Part shown: in pieces, positions 34,047 through 42,500 of the stretch
Layout: every line of letters begins with the position of its first letter
Position numbering within the stretch: the first letter of the stretch is position 1
Origin: Thermoactinomyces sp. DSM 45892
Lineage (GTDB): Bacteria > Bacillota > Bacilli > Thermoactinomycetales > Thermoactinomycetaceae
NCBI RefSeq assembly: GCF_900107305.1
Contig: NZ_FNPL01000013.1
Coordinates: 1-64,000 of the forward strand
Length of the DNA stretch: 64,000 nt
Reading direction: 5' to 3'
Position numbers and translations under genes: made by a program
Notes under the pieces: model-generated
Told to the model about the DNA's origin: nothing
Database searches by the model: none
The model's input: the letters and a program-made list of their open reading frames with translations, nothing else

Positions 34047-35207
34047 ATGCTGAAACGGATCAGTATCTCTGTTTTTATTTCAATCTTTGTACTCTCTTTA
34101 TTTGTGCCACGAGCTATCATACATGCGGCAGAACTAGATCTAGCACCTAATGCGAAATCAGCTGTATTGATGGACGCGGATACAGGAACGATCATTTATG
34201 AGAAGAATAGTCATGAAAAACTACCGCCTGCGAGTATTACGAAGGTGATGACGATGCTTCTGGTGATGGAATCAATTGAACAGAAGAAGTTGAAGCTAAC
34301 TGATTCAGTCACGGTTTCAGAAAATGCCTCGTCAAAAGGTGGCTCTCAGATTTTCTTAGAACCAGGTGAATCGATGACCGTTCATGATTTATTAAAAGGA
34401 GTGGCCATCGGTTCGGCAAATGATGCTTCAGTTGCTTTAGCCGAGCATATCGGAGGGACAGAGGATAACTTTGTTGCGATGATGAACAAACGCGCTGTGC
34501 AGTTAGGATTAAAGGATACCAAGTTTCAAAATCCAAATGGTTTACCTGTAGCAGATCACTATTCTTCTGCATATGATATTGCTTTGCTTTCTCGAGAGCT
34601 ATTAAAATATCCTGAGATAACTAAGTATACGAGTATGTATCAGGACTACTTGCGACAAGATTCGAAGAAGCCATTTTGGCTCGTAAATACGAATAAATTG
34701 GTTCGTTTTTATCAAGGGCTAGATGGTCTGAAAACAGGTTTTACCACTGAGGCACGTTTTTGCTTAACTGCAACTGCGAAACGGGATAACTTCCGTGTCA
34801 TTTCGGTAGTTCTCGGTGAACCTGACTCGAAAATGCGAAACCAAGAAGTCTCCAAGATGTTAGATTATGCGTTTAGTCAGTACACCAACTACACTTTCTA
34901 CAAAAAAGGGGATCTTATAGCCAAAGTTGAAGTGGATAAAGGCGAACCTGAAGAGATGTTAATTCGTGCGCATCACTCGATGTCGATTCTGATGAAGAAG
35001 GGCGAAGATCCGAAGCAGTATAAAAAGGTAGTTCATTTTAAAGAGTTAAAAGCTCCGATTAAGCAAGGGGAGACGATCGGGACAATCGACTTTACGAATA
35101 AAGAAGGAAAAGTCGTAACTCATCTCGAGATAACAAGTTCGAGGGACATCCAAGAAGCTAGCCTTTGGAACGCGATTCAAAAAGTGTTTACGGACATCTT
35201 TAAGTAA
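34047..35207 (+). CDS. dacF: D-alanyl-D-alanine carboxypeptidase, sporulation type
   Basis: 386 residues (B. subtilis DacF 389). Signal peptide of about 28 residues, penicillin-binding motifs ASITK (SxxK), GSANDAS (SxN) and LKTGFT (KTG), then the C-terminal PBP5-like beta domain and an amphipathic end. Trims cortex peptide stems in the forespore. Lies directly upstream of spoIIAA as in Bacillus, but a strong terminator separates them. Confidence 0.92.
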   Translation: MLKRISISVFISIFVLSLFVPRAIIHAAELDLAPNAKSAVLMDADTGTIIYEKNSHEKLPPASITKVMTMLLVMESIEQKKLKLTDSVTVSENASSKGGSQIFLEPGESMTVHDLLKGVAIGSANDASVALAEHIGGTEDNFVAMMNKRAVQLGLKDTKFQNPNGLPVADHYSSAYDIALLSRELLKYPEITKYTSMYQDYLRQDSKKPFWLVNTNKLVRFYQGLDGLKTGFTTEARFCLTATAKRDNFRVISVVLGEPDSKMRNQEVSKMLDYAFSQYTNYTFYKKGDLIAKVEVDKGEPEEMLIRAHHSMSILMKKGEDPKQYKKVVHFKELKAPIKQGETIGTIDFTNKEGKVVTHLEITSSRDIQEASLWNAIQKVFTDIFK

Positions 35208-35216
35208 CTTCTTGAA

Positions 35217-35248
35217 GGAAGCTAGCCAGAAAGCTAGCTTCCTTTTTT
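35217..35248 (+). terminator. Terminator between dacF and spoIIAA
   Basis: GGAAGCTAGC and GCTAGCTTCC form a perfect 10-bp stem around CAGAAA, followed by TTTTTT. Confidence 0.93.
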
Positions 35249-35259
35249 GGTTTTATAGC

Positions 35260-35285
35260 AGGATATGGGAATTATTTGAAGAAAA
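35260..35285 (+). promoter_or_regulatory. Candidate sigma-H promoter of the spoIIA operon
   Basis: AGGATAT at 35260-35266 matches the sigma-H -35. GAAAA at 35281-35285 is a partial match to the GAAT -10. The spoIIA operon is sigma-H-dependent in B. subtilis. Confidence 0.4.
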
Positions 35286-35329
35286 CATCATACAGAAGAG
35301 AAGCACCTGAATGAGAAGGAGGGGTTCAG

Positions 35330-35683
35330 TTGGCTTTACATTTAGATGTAAAACGTTCAAAGAATGTGCTAGTTGCTCGTCTCGATGGAGAATTAGATCA
35401 TCATACGGCGGCTCATGTTCGTAAAGTGATTGAGGAAGAGCTAAATCACGAATGGGTCACTCATCTTGTATTAAATTTGGAGAAGCTCGAATTTATGGAT
35501 AGCTCTGGTTTAGGAGTGATCCTCGGTCGCTATAAACGAGTGACGCAAATGGGGGGTAAGATGACGATCTGCTCTGTACAACCGTCGATTGAGCGAATCA
35601 TGGAGATGTCAGGGTTGTTTAAGATTCTTCAAATGTTTCAAGATGAAAGCAGTGCAGTTTCTGCATGTGGGGTGGCGTCATGA
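35330..35683 (+). CDS. spoIIAA: Anti-sigma F factor antagonist
   Basis: 117 residues, TTG start after GAAGGAGGGG. STAS domain with the phosphorylated Ser in [14 protein letters not shown]. When dephosphorylated by SpoIIE it binds SpoIIAB and frees sigma-F. ATG of spoIIAB overlaps the stop. Confidence 0.95.
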   Translation: MALHLDVKRSKNVLVARLDGELDHHTAAHVRKVIEEELNHEWVTHLVLNLEKLEFMDSSGLGVILGRYKRVTQMGGKMTICSVQPSIERIMEMSGLFKILQMFQDESSAVSACGVAS

Positions 35684-36141
35684 TTAAACCAGTACATACA
35701 AACTTTATGGAATTATGTTTTAATGCTCGATCAGAGAATGAATCATTTGCTCGAGTAGCGGTTGCCGCTTTTCTATCGCAGTTAGATCCTACTATAGAGG
35801 ACTTGACAGATATCAAAACAGTCGTGAGTGAAGCGGTCACAAACTCAGTCATTCATGGGTATGAGGAAGATCCAGAAGGTGTAATCTTAATTCGCACCGA
35901 GATTGAAGGTACTAAGATTTGTGTGCAAATTACGGATTATGGTTTAGGAATTGAAGATGTAGCGGAAGCACGGCAGCCTCTCTATACATCGAAACCCGAA
36001 TTGGAGCGATCGGGTATGGGTTTTACGATCATGGAGAATTTCATGGACGAGGTGATGATTCACTCCAAACTAGGAGAAGGTACGACCATTCAGCTAGTTA
36101 AACAGCTTACTCCGCAATCTCAGCAATCGTTAGTGAATTGA
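35680..36141 (+). CDS. spoIIAB: Anti-sigma F factor, serine kinase
   Basis: 153 residues. GHKL ATPase: N-box [23 protein letters not shown], and [12 protein letters not shown]. Binds sigma-F and phosphorylates SpoIIAA. ATG 35680 overlaps the upstream TGA. The N-terminus has a few residues more than B. subtilis before the first strand. Confidence 0.95.
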   Translation: MIKPVHTNFMELCFNARSENESFARVAVAAFLSQLDPTIEDLTDIKTVVSEAVTNSVIHGYEEDPEGVILIRTEIEGTKICVQITDYGLGIEDVAEARQPLYTSKPELERSGMGFTIMENFMDEVMIHSKLGEGTTIQLVKQLTPQSQQSLVN

Positions 36142-36151
36142 GGGAAGCAAT

Positions 36152-36913
36152 ATGGATGCGGAAGTGCGTAAAGAACGTCATAATCATTTGTCGGATGCCG
36201 AAGTCAAAGAGCTCATTTTACTCAGCCAGCAAGGGGACCTGTTGGCTCGAGATCGGTTAGTGAGTCATAATATTCGATTAGTTTGGTCCGTGGTGCAACG
36301 TTTCTTAAATCGAGGTTATGAAGCAGAGGACTTGTTTCAAATAGGAAGCATTGGATTACTAAAAGCGGTAGATAAATTTGATCTCAGTTATGATGTGAAG
36401 TTCTCCACCTATGCGGTCCCGATGATTATCGGAGAGATTCAACGATTCCTTCGAGATGATGGGATGGTAAAAGTAAGTCGTAGTTTGAAAGAATTGGCTA
36501 ATAAAGTACGAAAAACCAAGGATGAGTTATCGAAACGTCTAAATCGACTGCCCACATTACATGAGATTGCGAAAGAGATTGGAATTGAGCCGGAAGAGAT
36601 CGTTTTCGCACAAGAAGCAAACCGTGCCCCTACTTCGATTCATGAGACGGTATATGAAAACGATGGCGATCCGATTACATTGATGGATCAAATTGCGGAT
36701 GATAGCGAAAAATTTTGGTTTGATAAGCTGGTGTTACATGATGCGATTGATCGTTTATCAGAACGAGAGCAATTAATCGTGTACCTACGGTATTTTAAGG
36801 ATCAAACACAATCGGAAGTAGCCGAAAGGTTAGGTATATCTCAGGTTCAAGTTTCTAGGCTAGAGAAAAAAATCATTGCCCGGATGAAAGAAGATTTATC
36901 ACAAATTAATTAA
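36152..36913 (+). CDS. sigF: RNA polymerase sigma-F factor
   Basis: 253 residues, the usual length. Region 2 (LVSHNIRLVWSVVQRFLNRG, EDLFQIGSIGLLKAVDKFD, FSTYAVPMIIGEI), region 3 and a region 4 helix-turn-helix (QSEVAERLGISQVQVSRLEK). Directs early forespore transcription. Ends the spoIIA operon. Confidence 0.96.
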   Translation: MDAEVRKERHNHLSDAEVKELILLSQQGDLLARDRLVSHNIRLVWSVVQRFLNRGYEAEDLFQIGSIGLLKAVDKFDLSYDVKFSTYAVPMIIGEIQRFLRDDGMVKVSRSLKELANKVRKTKDELSKRLNRLPTLHEIAKEIGIEPEEIVFAQEANRAPTSIHETVYENDGDPITLMDQIADDSEKFWFDKLVLHDAIDRLSEREQLIVYLRYFKDQTQSEVAERLGISQVQVSRLEKKIIARMKEDLSQIN

Positions 36914-36921
36914 TTCCTTGT

Positions 36922-36959
36922 GAAGGAGTATCCTGTTACGGGATTGCTCCTTTTTTTTC
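36922..36959 (+). terminator. Terminator after sigF
   Basis: AAGGAG-ATCC pairs with GGAT-CTCCTT, followed by TTTTTTCTT. Confidence 0.88.
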
Positions 36960-37043
36960 TTGATTTGGGCTTTTAACTATAGCAAATCAGTGTTTTACTC
37001 ATAAAGGTAATACATCCCTAGTAATGTGAAAGGATGTGTTTCT

Positions 37044-37763
37044 TTGTCTCGTTCGAGTATCGCTCAACTTCTCTATCCTTGGAAAAGAACTGATTTTATC
37101 CCAAATATAACGCAAAATGAACAGCCGTTTTCTTGGGTAGAAAAATATTCTTATGTGTATAGTGGTCCCTATAATCAAAATGCGATTGCTCTTACATTTG
37201 ATGATGGACCAGATGAGGTCTATACTCCAAAGGTATTAGATATTCTAAAAAAATATCGAGCTAAGGCAACTTTCTTTTTGGTCGGAAATAATGTAGAAAA
37301 ATACCCAGAAGTAGTAAAACGAATTGCAAGAGAAGGCCACCAAATTGGGAATCATAGCTATGACCATGCAAATTTAAAAAAACTACCTGATAAGGAATAT
37401 CATGAACAAATTGAAAAAACGGGAAGACTGATACGTAATCTAGTCGGATATACACCGAAAGCATTTCGGCCACCTTATGGTTCCCTCAGTGAAAAACAAG
37501 TAAAATGGGCAAGCGATAAAAAATACCTCGTGACACAATGGAATGTGGATACATTAGACTGGAAAGGATTAAGCAAAGAAGAAGTTTTGTCAAGAGCATT
37601 AGATTCTACTACACCGGGAGCTATTATCTTACAACATTCTATGTATCCAATGAAATTACAAGGCTCAGTTGAAGCTCTAGAGCAACTGATTCCCATATTA
37701 AAGTCAAATGGAACTCGATTGGTTACCATCTCCCAAATGTTTCGTACTCCTCAAGGGATATAA
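37044..37763 (+). CDS. Polysaccharide deacetylase (NodB/CE4 family)
   Basis: About 239 residues. CE4 motifs: TFDDGPD (catalytic Asp and metal Asp), HSYDHANL (metal His pair), RPPYGS, WNVDTLDW and ILQHS. It would remove acetyl groups from peptidoglycan or another cell-envelope glycan. No clear signal peptide; the first 45 residues are unlike the family. AAAGGATG favours TTG 37044, with GTG 37026 an alternative. The final motif normally reads LLHD or similar; here it is QHS. Position after sigF suggests a spore-wall role, but this is inferred. Confidence 0.82.
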   Translation: MSRSSIAQLLYPWKRTDFIPNITQNEQPFSWVEKYSYVYSGPYNQNAIALTFDDGPDEVYTPKVLDILKKYRAKATFFLVGNNVEKYPEVVKRIAREGHQIGNHSYDHANLKKLPDKEYHEQIEKTGRLIRNLVGYTPKAFRPPYGSLSEKQVKWASDKKYLVTQWNVDTLDWKGLSKEEVLSRALDSTTPGAIILQHSMYPMKLQGSVEALEQLIPILKSNGTRLVTISQMFRTPQGI

Positions 37764-37775
37764 GATTTCATATAA

Positions 37776-37822
37776 AAAGGCTCTTACTTTGAAGTGATAC
37801 ACAAAGTAAGAGCTTTATTTGT
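37776..37822 (+). terminator. Terminator after the deacetylase gene
   Basis: GGCTCTTACTTTG pairs with CAAAGTAAGAGC, followed by TTTATTTG. Confidence 0.85.
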
Positions 37823-37894
37823 TGTGATTTTCACTGAAATTTATTTTTTTGCACATACTACTTTTAACCACAATGTGAAAGGAGTCGCACACTT

Positions 37895-38521
37895 GTGGCA
37901 TCAATCGTTTATATCAAGTTGAAGAAAAAAATAAAAGCACAGATGGAGCAACGGATTTTGTTGCAGGATATAGCAGAAGTTGTAGCGGATCGGGATCAAA
38001 TGGAACTACAACATATGCCGATTATCCAGCTTACTCCCAAATACGGTACTTATGCCGTGATTGAAGCGATTCATGTGCTACGTGTGGTAAAACATGCATT
38101 TCCGCATCTACAGATTCAGATGATCGGGCCCGTTCATTCCATCATCGAGCGATCTCCAGAGCCACGTCTACGTAGGAAACTGTTCGTTTTTTTAACGTGG
38201 ATTTTTCTATTTACTGGTTCTGGATTAGCTATTATGAACTTCCATACAGATGTTAGTATGAAGAAGGTGCATGACCGGATCTATTTTCTTGTCACGGGTG
38301 ATCAGGTAGATGGATCTTTATGGTTGCAGATTCCTTATTCGCTTGGGATCGGAGTAGGAATGGTCCTTTTCTTCAATCATGTATTTAAACGCCGCTTCAA
38401 TGAGGAGCCAAGTCCGATGGAGTTGGAAATGTATCTATATCAAGAGACAATCGATCAGTACGTCATCGAACACGAAAAGGTTCGTACAGAAGGGGACTCA
38501 CATGATCCAACAACTCATTGA
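37895..38521 (+). CDS. spoVAA: Stage V sporulation protein AA
   Basis: 208 residues, GTG start after AAAGGAG. Cytosolic N-terminal half (VYIKLKKKIKAQMEQ, LQDIAEVVAD) and two membrane helices near 100-120 and 145-165, as in SpoVAA. Part of the SpoVA system that moves calcium dipicolinate into the forespore and out at germination. Upstream CATACTA at 37854-37860 is a perfect sigma-G -10, but I do not see a matching -35 at the right distance. Overlaps spoVAB by 20 bases. Confidence 0.88.
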   Translation: MASIVYIKLKKKIKAQMEQRILLQDIAEVVADRDQMELQHMPIIQLTPKYGTYAVIEAIHVLRVVKHAFPHLQIQMIGPVHSIIERSPEPRLRRKLFVFLTWIFLFTGSGLAIMNFHTDVSMKKVHDRIYFLVTGDQVDGSLWLQIPYSLGIGVGMVLFFNHVFKRRFNEEPSPMELEMYLYQETIDQYVIEHEKVRTEGDSHDPTTH

Positions 38522-38933
38522 TGGTCTCATTCTCGTCTTTTTCGGTTTGGCTGGTGGCTTTGCAGTAGGGAGTGGATTTGTCGCTTTTATTGCTGTACTA
38601 GATATCGTGCCTCGCCTTACCCATCTTACTCGTTCGAAGTCTTCAATCCATTGGTATGAGGGAGCTATTATTACAGGTACATTAGTCTTCACATGGCTCG
38701 ATTTGAGAAATATGACGCTTGGAATTCCGATGTGGATCATCCTGCCACTAGGGGCTTTCATGGGAATTTTTGTTGGAATGTTAGCAGCTGCATTGACCGA
38801 AGCATTAAATGTATTCCCGATTCTCGTGAAACGTATGGGGATGAAGGAATCACTGTTGATGTTCTTGATGGCCATGTCGCTCGGAAAAGTAATCGGCTCT
38901 CTGTTGCAGTGGACCTATTTTAAAATCTGGTAA
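38502..38933 (+). CDS. spoVAB: Stage V sporulation protein AB
   Basis: 143 residues with four membrane helices; the start GLAGGFAVGSGFVAFIAVLD and the C-terminal LMAMSLGKVIGSLLQW are typical. ATG 38502 with AAGGGGA upstream lies inside the spoVAA end; the longer frame from 38379 is a shadow. In Bacillus, spoVAC follows. Here the next gene is spoVAEB, 18 bases away. Confidence 0.88.
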   Translation: MIQQLIDGLILVFFGLAGGFAVGSGFVAFIAVLDIVPRLTHLTRSKSSIHWYEGAIITGTLVFTWLDLRNMTLGIPMWIILPLGAFMGIFVGMLAAALTEALNVFPILVKRMGMKESLLMFLMAMSLGKVIGSLLQWTYFKIW

Positions 38934-38951
38934 TGGAAAGGATGAAATCAA

Positions 38952-39305
38952 GTGGGGACGTTTCTGACTGCTTTTATAGTGGGAGGCTTAATTTGTGTAA
39001 TTGGACAATTATTAATTGATTTAACGCCACTTACCCAAGCACATGTAATGACATTATTAGTGGTTACGGGGGCTGTACTAGATGGAATCGGCTTGTACGA
39101 ACCGCTTATTAAATTTGCGGGAGCAGGGGCCACAGTACCCATTACCAGTTTCGGTAATGCACTTGTTCACGGTACGGTTAAACATATGCAAGAAAATGGG
39201 ATAGCAGGATTATTATCAGGCATGTTTTCAATCACAAGTGCAGGTATTACGGCGGCGATCGTATTTGCTTGTTTAACTGCCCTTATTTTTAAACCGAAAG
39301 GGTAA
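38952..39305 (+). CDS. spoVAEB: Stage V sporulation protein AEB
   Basis: 117 residues, GTG start after GGAAAGGATG. Very close to B. subtilis SpoVAEB: GGLICVIGQLLID, GAVLDGIGLYEPLIKFAGAG, PITSFGNALVHG, ending in FKPKG. Integral membrane protein of the dipicolinate channel. Its position directly after spoVAB, with no spoVAC or spoVAD between, is unusual. Confidence 0.93.
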   Translation: MGTFLTAFIVGGLICVIGQLLIDLTPLTQAHVMTLLVVTGAVLDGIGLYEPLIKFAGAGATVPITSFGNALVHGTVKHMQENGIAGLLSGMFSITSAGITAAIVFACLTALIFKPKG

Positions 39306-39311
39306 CGATAG

Positions 39312-39902
39312 ATGGATCACCAAAGAAGAAAAGTGATTGTCGTGACAGATGGAGATCAGGTTGCTCAAGAAGCTTTGGAACAAGTAGCTAAACGAATTCA
39401 TGGACGCGTGATCTCCCTCTCTGCGGGTAACCCGACCCATCTTTCAGGACCTGAGCTTGTGAAACTGATCCATCGGGCGAAATACGATCCAGTTATCGTG
39501 ATGTTTGATGACTGTGGAAATGCCAAGGAAGGATTTGGAGAAAGGGCATTACGATATGTAGCGAATCATGAAAGCATCGAAGTAATCGGTGCGATTGCTG
39601 TTGCTTCAAACTGTATGAAGAGCCGAGGGACACCTGTCCATATGGCTCTAGATTGTCATGGAAATGTGATTAGTCATCCAGTTGATAAATATGGGAAACC
39701 CCAGTATAATGAAGAACTTCGAATCTACGGAGACACCGTAGAAATTTTAAATGCGATTCAAATTCCGATCATCATCGGAATCGGTGATGTCGGGAAGATG
39801 CGAAGGTACGATTATTATAAAATAGGAGCTCCTGTTACTACGAAGGCAATTAAACTATTATTAGATATTTATCAAAAGAATACTGGAATTGTTGATATAT
39901 AA
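39312..39902 (+). CDS. spoVAEA: Stage V sporulation protein AEA
   Basis: 196 residues, soluble. Starts RRKVIVVTDGDQVAQEAL and contains MFDDCGNAKEGFGERAL, typical of SpoVAEA, a germination-associated protein on the outside of the spore inner membrane. Six bases after spoVAEB. No spoVAF follows, so the operon ends here. Confidence 0.9.
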   Translation: MDHQRRKVIVVTDGDQVAQEALEQVAKRIHGRVISLSAGNPTHLSGPELVKLIHRAKYDPVIVMFDDCGNAKEGFGERALRYVANHESIEVIGAIAVASNCMKSRGTPVHMALDCHGNVISHPVDKYGKPQYNEELRIYGDTVEILNAIQIPIIIGIGDVGKMRRYDYYKIGAPVTTKAIKLLLDIYQKNTGIVDI

Positions 39903-40023
39903 AGAGAATCCAATCGATGCTCACTATGTGAAATCTGTTGGATATATTTCGTTGTAAAGGAATAGTTCCTATGTTACAATTACAAAAATTCACAGTTCGA
40001 TTGTTTAGGGGAGAGGATTTGTT

Positions 40024-40317
40024 ATGTCAAGGTACGATCTTGATCAAATAGGGGATATGGTGGCTCAGTTAGTTGGAATGGTAGGGAAGAACAATGAGAA
40101 GCTCGACCAAATGGATGAGAAGCAGTCTAAAATGGATGAGAGATTGTCTAAGATGGATGAGAGATTGTCTAAGATGGACGACAGACTTTCTACGATAGAA
40201 GAGGATATGTCCATTATGAAAGATGACTTGTCAGCTACGAAGGACAACATTGAATTCTTAATCGATCGCCAGTATGCAACGGAGAAGGAAGTTTGGAAGC
40301 TTAAGAAAAAGGCGTAA
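40024..40317 (+). CDS. Small coiled-coil protein with 21-base repeats
   Basis: 97 residues, ATG after GGGAGAGGA. Residues about 20-80 form heptads with Met, Leu or Ile at core positions; the unit SKMDERL recurs twice in tandem, with degenerate copies QSKMDER, SKMDDRL and STIEEDM around it. It ends in a Lys-rich tail. Similar small Bacillus coiled-coil proteins exist, without known function. Monocistronic. Confidence 0.7.
   Translation: MSRYDLDQIGDMVAQLVGMVGKNNEKLDQMDEKQSKMDERLSKMDERLSKMDDRLSTIEEDMSIMKDDLSATKDNIEFLIDRQYATEKEVWKLKKKA
40129..40192 (+). repeat. Three 21-base coiled-coil heptad repeats
   Basis: AAGATGGATGAGAGATTGTC-like units follow one another at 21-base spacing, the second exact and the third diverged (GACGACAGACTT). 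They code the SKMDERL heptads. Confidence 0.8.
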
Positions 40318-40438
40318 GCTGATTGAATCGATTGTTTGAGTTTGTGTTCAGAGAATGTGGCTTGAATGTAACTCGACTCATGGCTCCTTGTGTTAACACT
40401 TATAAAAAATATTCCTCTACATCATAGGAGTGAGATAT

Positions 40439-40939
40439 ATGTTTAACATACGAAAAGCAACGGGAGATGATTTATCCGCAGTACAACAAGTAGCACAGCA
40501 ATCTTGGCATTATACTTATCGTGACATAATTCCAGCGAATTTAATCCAACGTTTTCTCGACCAAGCGTATAGTATACCTAGTATGGAACACAGGTTACAT
40601 AACACTTATCTTTACGTAGTGGAGCAAGACGATCAATTAGTCGGGTTCTCCAACTTTTCGAAAACAAATGAGACTGGAATGTCGCATCTGATTGCGATTT
40701 ACCTTTTACCCGCATATATTGGACAAGGGTTAGGGAAAAGTTTACTCCAATATGCCATGCAGGAGGAGTGCCTTCAAAGTGCAAAAGAGATCGAATTAGA
40801 AGTTTCTACTGAAAATAAACGAGCCATTGATTTTTATCAGTCTATGGGCTTTCGGATTATAGACGAATATGTAGATCTTTTTTTTGATAAAAAAATTCAA
40901 ACAACTAAGATGATTTGGACACAAAATCAAGCTGGTTGA
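40439..40939 (+). CDS. GNAT-family N-acetyltransferase
   Basis: 166 residues. GNAT fold with acetyl-CoA loop YIGQGLGKSLLQYA and the C-terminal ENKRAIDFYQSMGFR motif. Substrate unknown; sequence resembles the broad PaiA-like bacterial group (WHYTYRDIIP near the start). AGGAGTGAG positions ATG 40439 rather than GTG 40430. Monocistronic. Confidence 0.85.
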   Translation: MFNIRKATGDDLSAVQQVAQQSWHYTYRDIIPANLIQRFLDQAYSIPSMEHRLHNTYLYVVEQDDQLVGFSNFSKTNETGMSHLIAIYLLPAYIGQGLGKSLLQYAMQEECLQSAKEIELEVSTENKRAIDFYQSMGFRIIDEYVDLFFDKKIQTTKMIWTQNQAG

Positions 40940-41035
40940 TTTTGTGTCTACTTTGTGTCGATAAAGCCTAATCCTGACCCTTATGTTACAATTAGTGATG
41001 AATTTCACATATATTCCTTTGAAGAGGGGATTTAC

Positions 41036-41962
41036 ATGAAAAAGCATGCTACATTGCGCTTTTTATCTGTTATCACAGCACTCGTTTCATATTTCATGTT
41101 ACTGATGGGTGCGATTGTGACTAAGACGGGCTCAGGAAAAGGGTGCGGAAACTCATGGCCGATCTGTAAGGGAGAGTTGATTCCAGAATCGATGCCGCTT
41201 GAATCGATTATCGAGTATAGTCATCGAATTATTTCGTCAGCAGCTGGCATACTCATTCTTGCGCTTACGATCTGGTCGTGGATGATTTATCGTGATAACT
41301 TTCGCGTGAAGCTATTTGGAGCCATGAGCGTATTTTTTGTTCTGTTACAAGGTGGTTTAGGAGCTTTAACTGTTATGTTTGAAGGTCCTTTTATCAAAAA
41401 ATTTATGTTGGCACTTCATTTTGGTTTTTCTCTTATTTCGTTCGCAAGTGTGATGCTGTTGGCTATTCAACTTTTTCGACTCCGTGATAGAAAGCCAGAT
41501 AAAAGTTCTGGCACGCCTTTAAGTCGAGGATTTGGTTGGAGTGTATGGGGATTGGCGACGTATACATACATTGCTGTATACAGTGGAGCGCTCGTTCGTC
41601 ATATGGAGGCAACGATGGGTTGTGGCTATGATTTTCCTAGTTGTGGGGTGACGAAATTCCCTGGATTTGGATCCACTGCGGAGATTCACATGCTTCATCG
41701 ATATGCAGGGATTTTGCTCTTTCTGCTAACTTTGTGGCTATTAGTTGTTGTTCTTCGGAAGTATCGCGATAATCGAGATTTTGTACAAGGTAGTTGGATT
41801 GCGATGATTCTTATTACCTTGCAAGCAATAGCTGGAATTGTAACAGTTAAAACAGGTGGAGTGTTGATGGCCGCCCTGGTTCATACTACGATTATTACGA
41901 TTTACTTTACTGCGATCAGTTATTTGTGTATGTTGGCTGGTGCACCGTGGAAGAAGAGATAA
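41036..41962 (+). CDS. ctaA: Heme A synthase
   Basis: 308 residues, eight membrane helices in two homologous halves. Heme-ligand histidines are visible in EYSHR, ALHFG, MLHRY and LVHTT. Cys pairs CGNSWPIC and CGYDFPSC lie in the outside loops, the first being the redox-active pair of Bacillus CtaA. Oxidises heme O to heme A for cytochrome aa3/caa3 oxidases. GAAGAGGGG selects ATG 41036; the frame from 40955 runs over the promoter. No ctaB or cytochrome oxidase genes are adjacent. Confidence 0.9.
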   Translation: MKKHATLRFLSVITALVSYFMLLMGAIVTKTGSGKGCGNSWPICKGELIPESMPLESIIEYSHRIISSAAGILILALTIWSWMIYRDNFRVKLFGAMSVFFVLLQGGLGALTVMFEGPFIKKFMLALHFGFSLISFASVMLLAIQLFRLRDRKPDKSSGTPLSRGFGWSVWGLATYTYIAVYSGALVRHMEATMGCGYDFPSCGVTKFPGFGSTAEIHMLHRYAGILLFLLTLWLLVVVLRKYRDNRDFVQGSWIAMILITLQAIAGIVTVKTGGVLMAALVHTTIITIYFTAISYLCMLAGAPWKKR

Positions 41963-42010
41963 ATTACGATAACTTTGCATAAGCTTATAAAAAATGAACC
42001 GCACCTCTCA

Positions 42011-42056
42011 ACTGTTGGACACGAAATAAAATCCAACAGTTGAGAGGTGCTTTTTC
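42011..42056. terminator. Perfect 19-bp hairpin terminator after ctaA
   Basis: GCACCTCTCAACTGTTGGA pairs exactly with TCCAACAGTTGAGAGGTGC, followed by TTTTTCT. Confidence 0.9.
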
Positions 42057-42137
42057 TATGAATTTGAATACCGCGTTCATTTCATCATGATGATCGGCAA
42101 TGTAATCCCTAGACAATTTTTTCCCCACAAGATATAC

Positions 42138-42167
42138 TTGACTTGTTATACAAATCACAATTTAATA
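42138..42167 (+). promoter_or_regulatory. Predicted sigma-A promoter of the rib operon
   Basis: TTGACT at 42138-42143, 18-base spacer, TTAATA at 42162-42167; transcription would start just before the FMN riboswitch. Confidence 0.6.
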
Positions 42168-42177
42168 CCAATGTTAC

Positions 42178-42311
42178 ATCCTTCGGGGCAGGGTGAAATT
42201 CCCTACCGGCGGTGATGGCGTATATAAATGCGCCTTAGCCCGTGACCCGCTTTTAGCGGTGGATTCGGTGAAACTCCGGAGCCGACAGTATAGTCTGGAT
42301 GGGAGAAGGAT
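42178..42311 (+). ncRNA. FMN (RFN) riboswitch
   Basis: The conserved RFN core is present: ATCCTTC/GAAGGAT closing stem P1 (42178-42184/42305-42311), GGGGCAGGGTGAAATTCC, CCGGCGGTGAT, TAGCCCGTGACCCGC, GGATTCGGTGAAACTCCGG and GCCGACAGTATAGTCTGGATG. It should shut off ribE-ribBA-ribH when FMN is plentiful through the terminator at 42438-42466. Confidence 0.97.
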
Positions 42312-42437
42312 GATATGGAACGACTCCTTGAGCGTTGATTTTTTTCAAAAACTCAATCTTTCAAGGTTTATTTTGCTGTGTATAAAATAGCAAAATAAGT
42401 AATAGTCGTAACGTTTCTTTCCCATACCTAAAGACAG

Positions 42438-42466
42438 CCCCAGCGAAAAAATCGTTGGGGTTTTTT
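42438..42466 (+). terminator. Attenuator hairpin controlled by the FMN riboswitch
   Basis: CCCCAGCGA pairs with TCGTTGGGG around AAAAA, followed by TTTTTT, 35 bases before ribE. About 125 bases between aptamer and terminator would hold the antiterminator; I do not assign its exact pairing. Confidence 0.85.
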
Positions 42467-42500
42467 ATGCAACTATATACAAAAGAAGGTGAATAGATCC

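Noticed and set aside
37824-37860. Sigma-G promoter for spoVA
   Set aside because: CATACTA is a perfect -10, but no -35 box lies at 17-18 bases; kept only as a note in the spoVAA entry.
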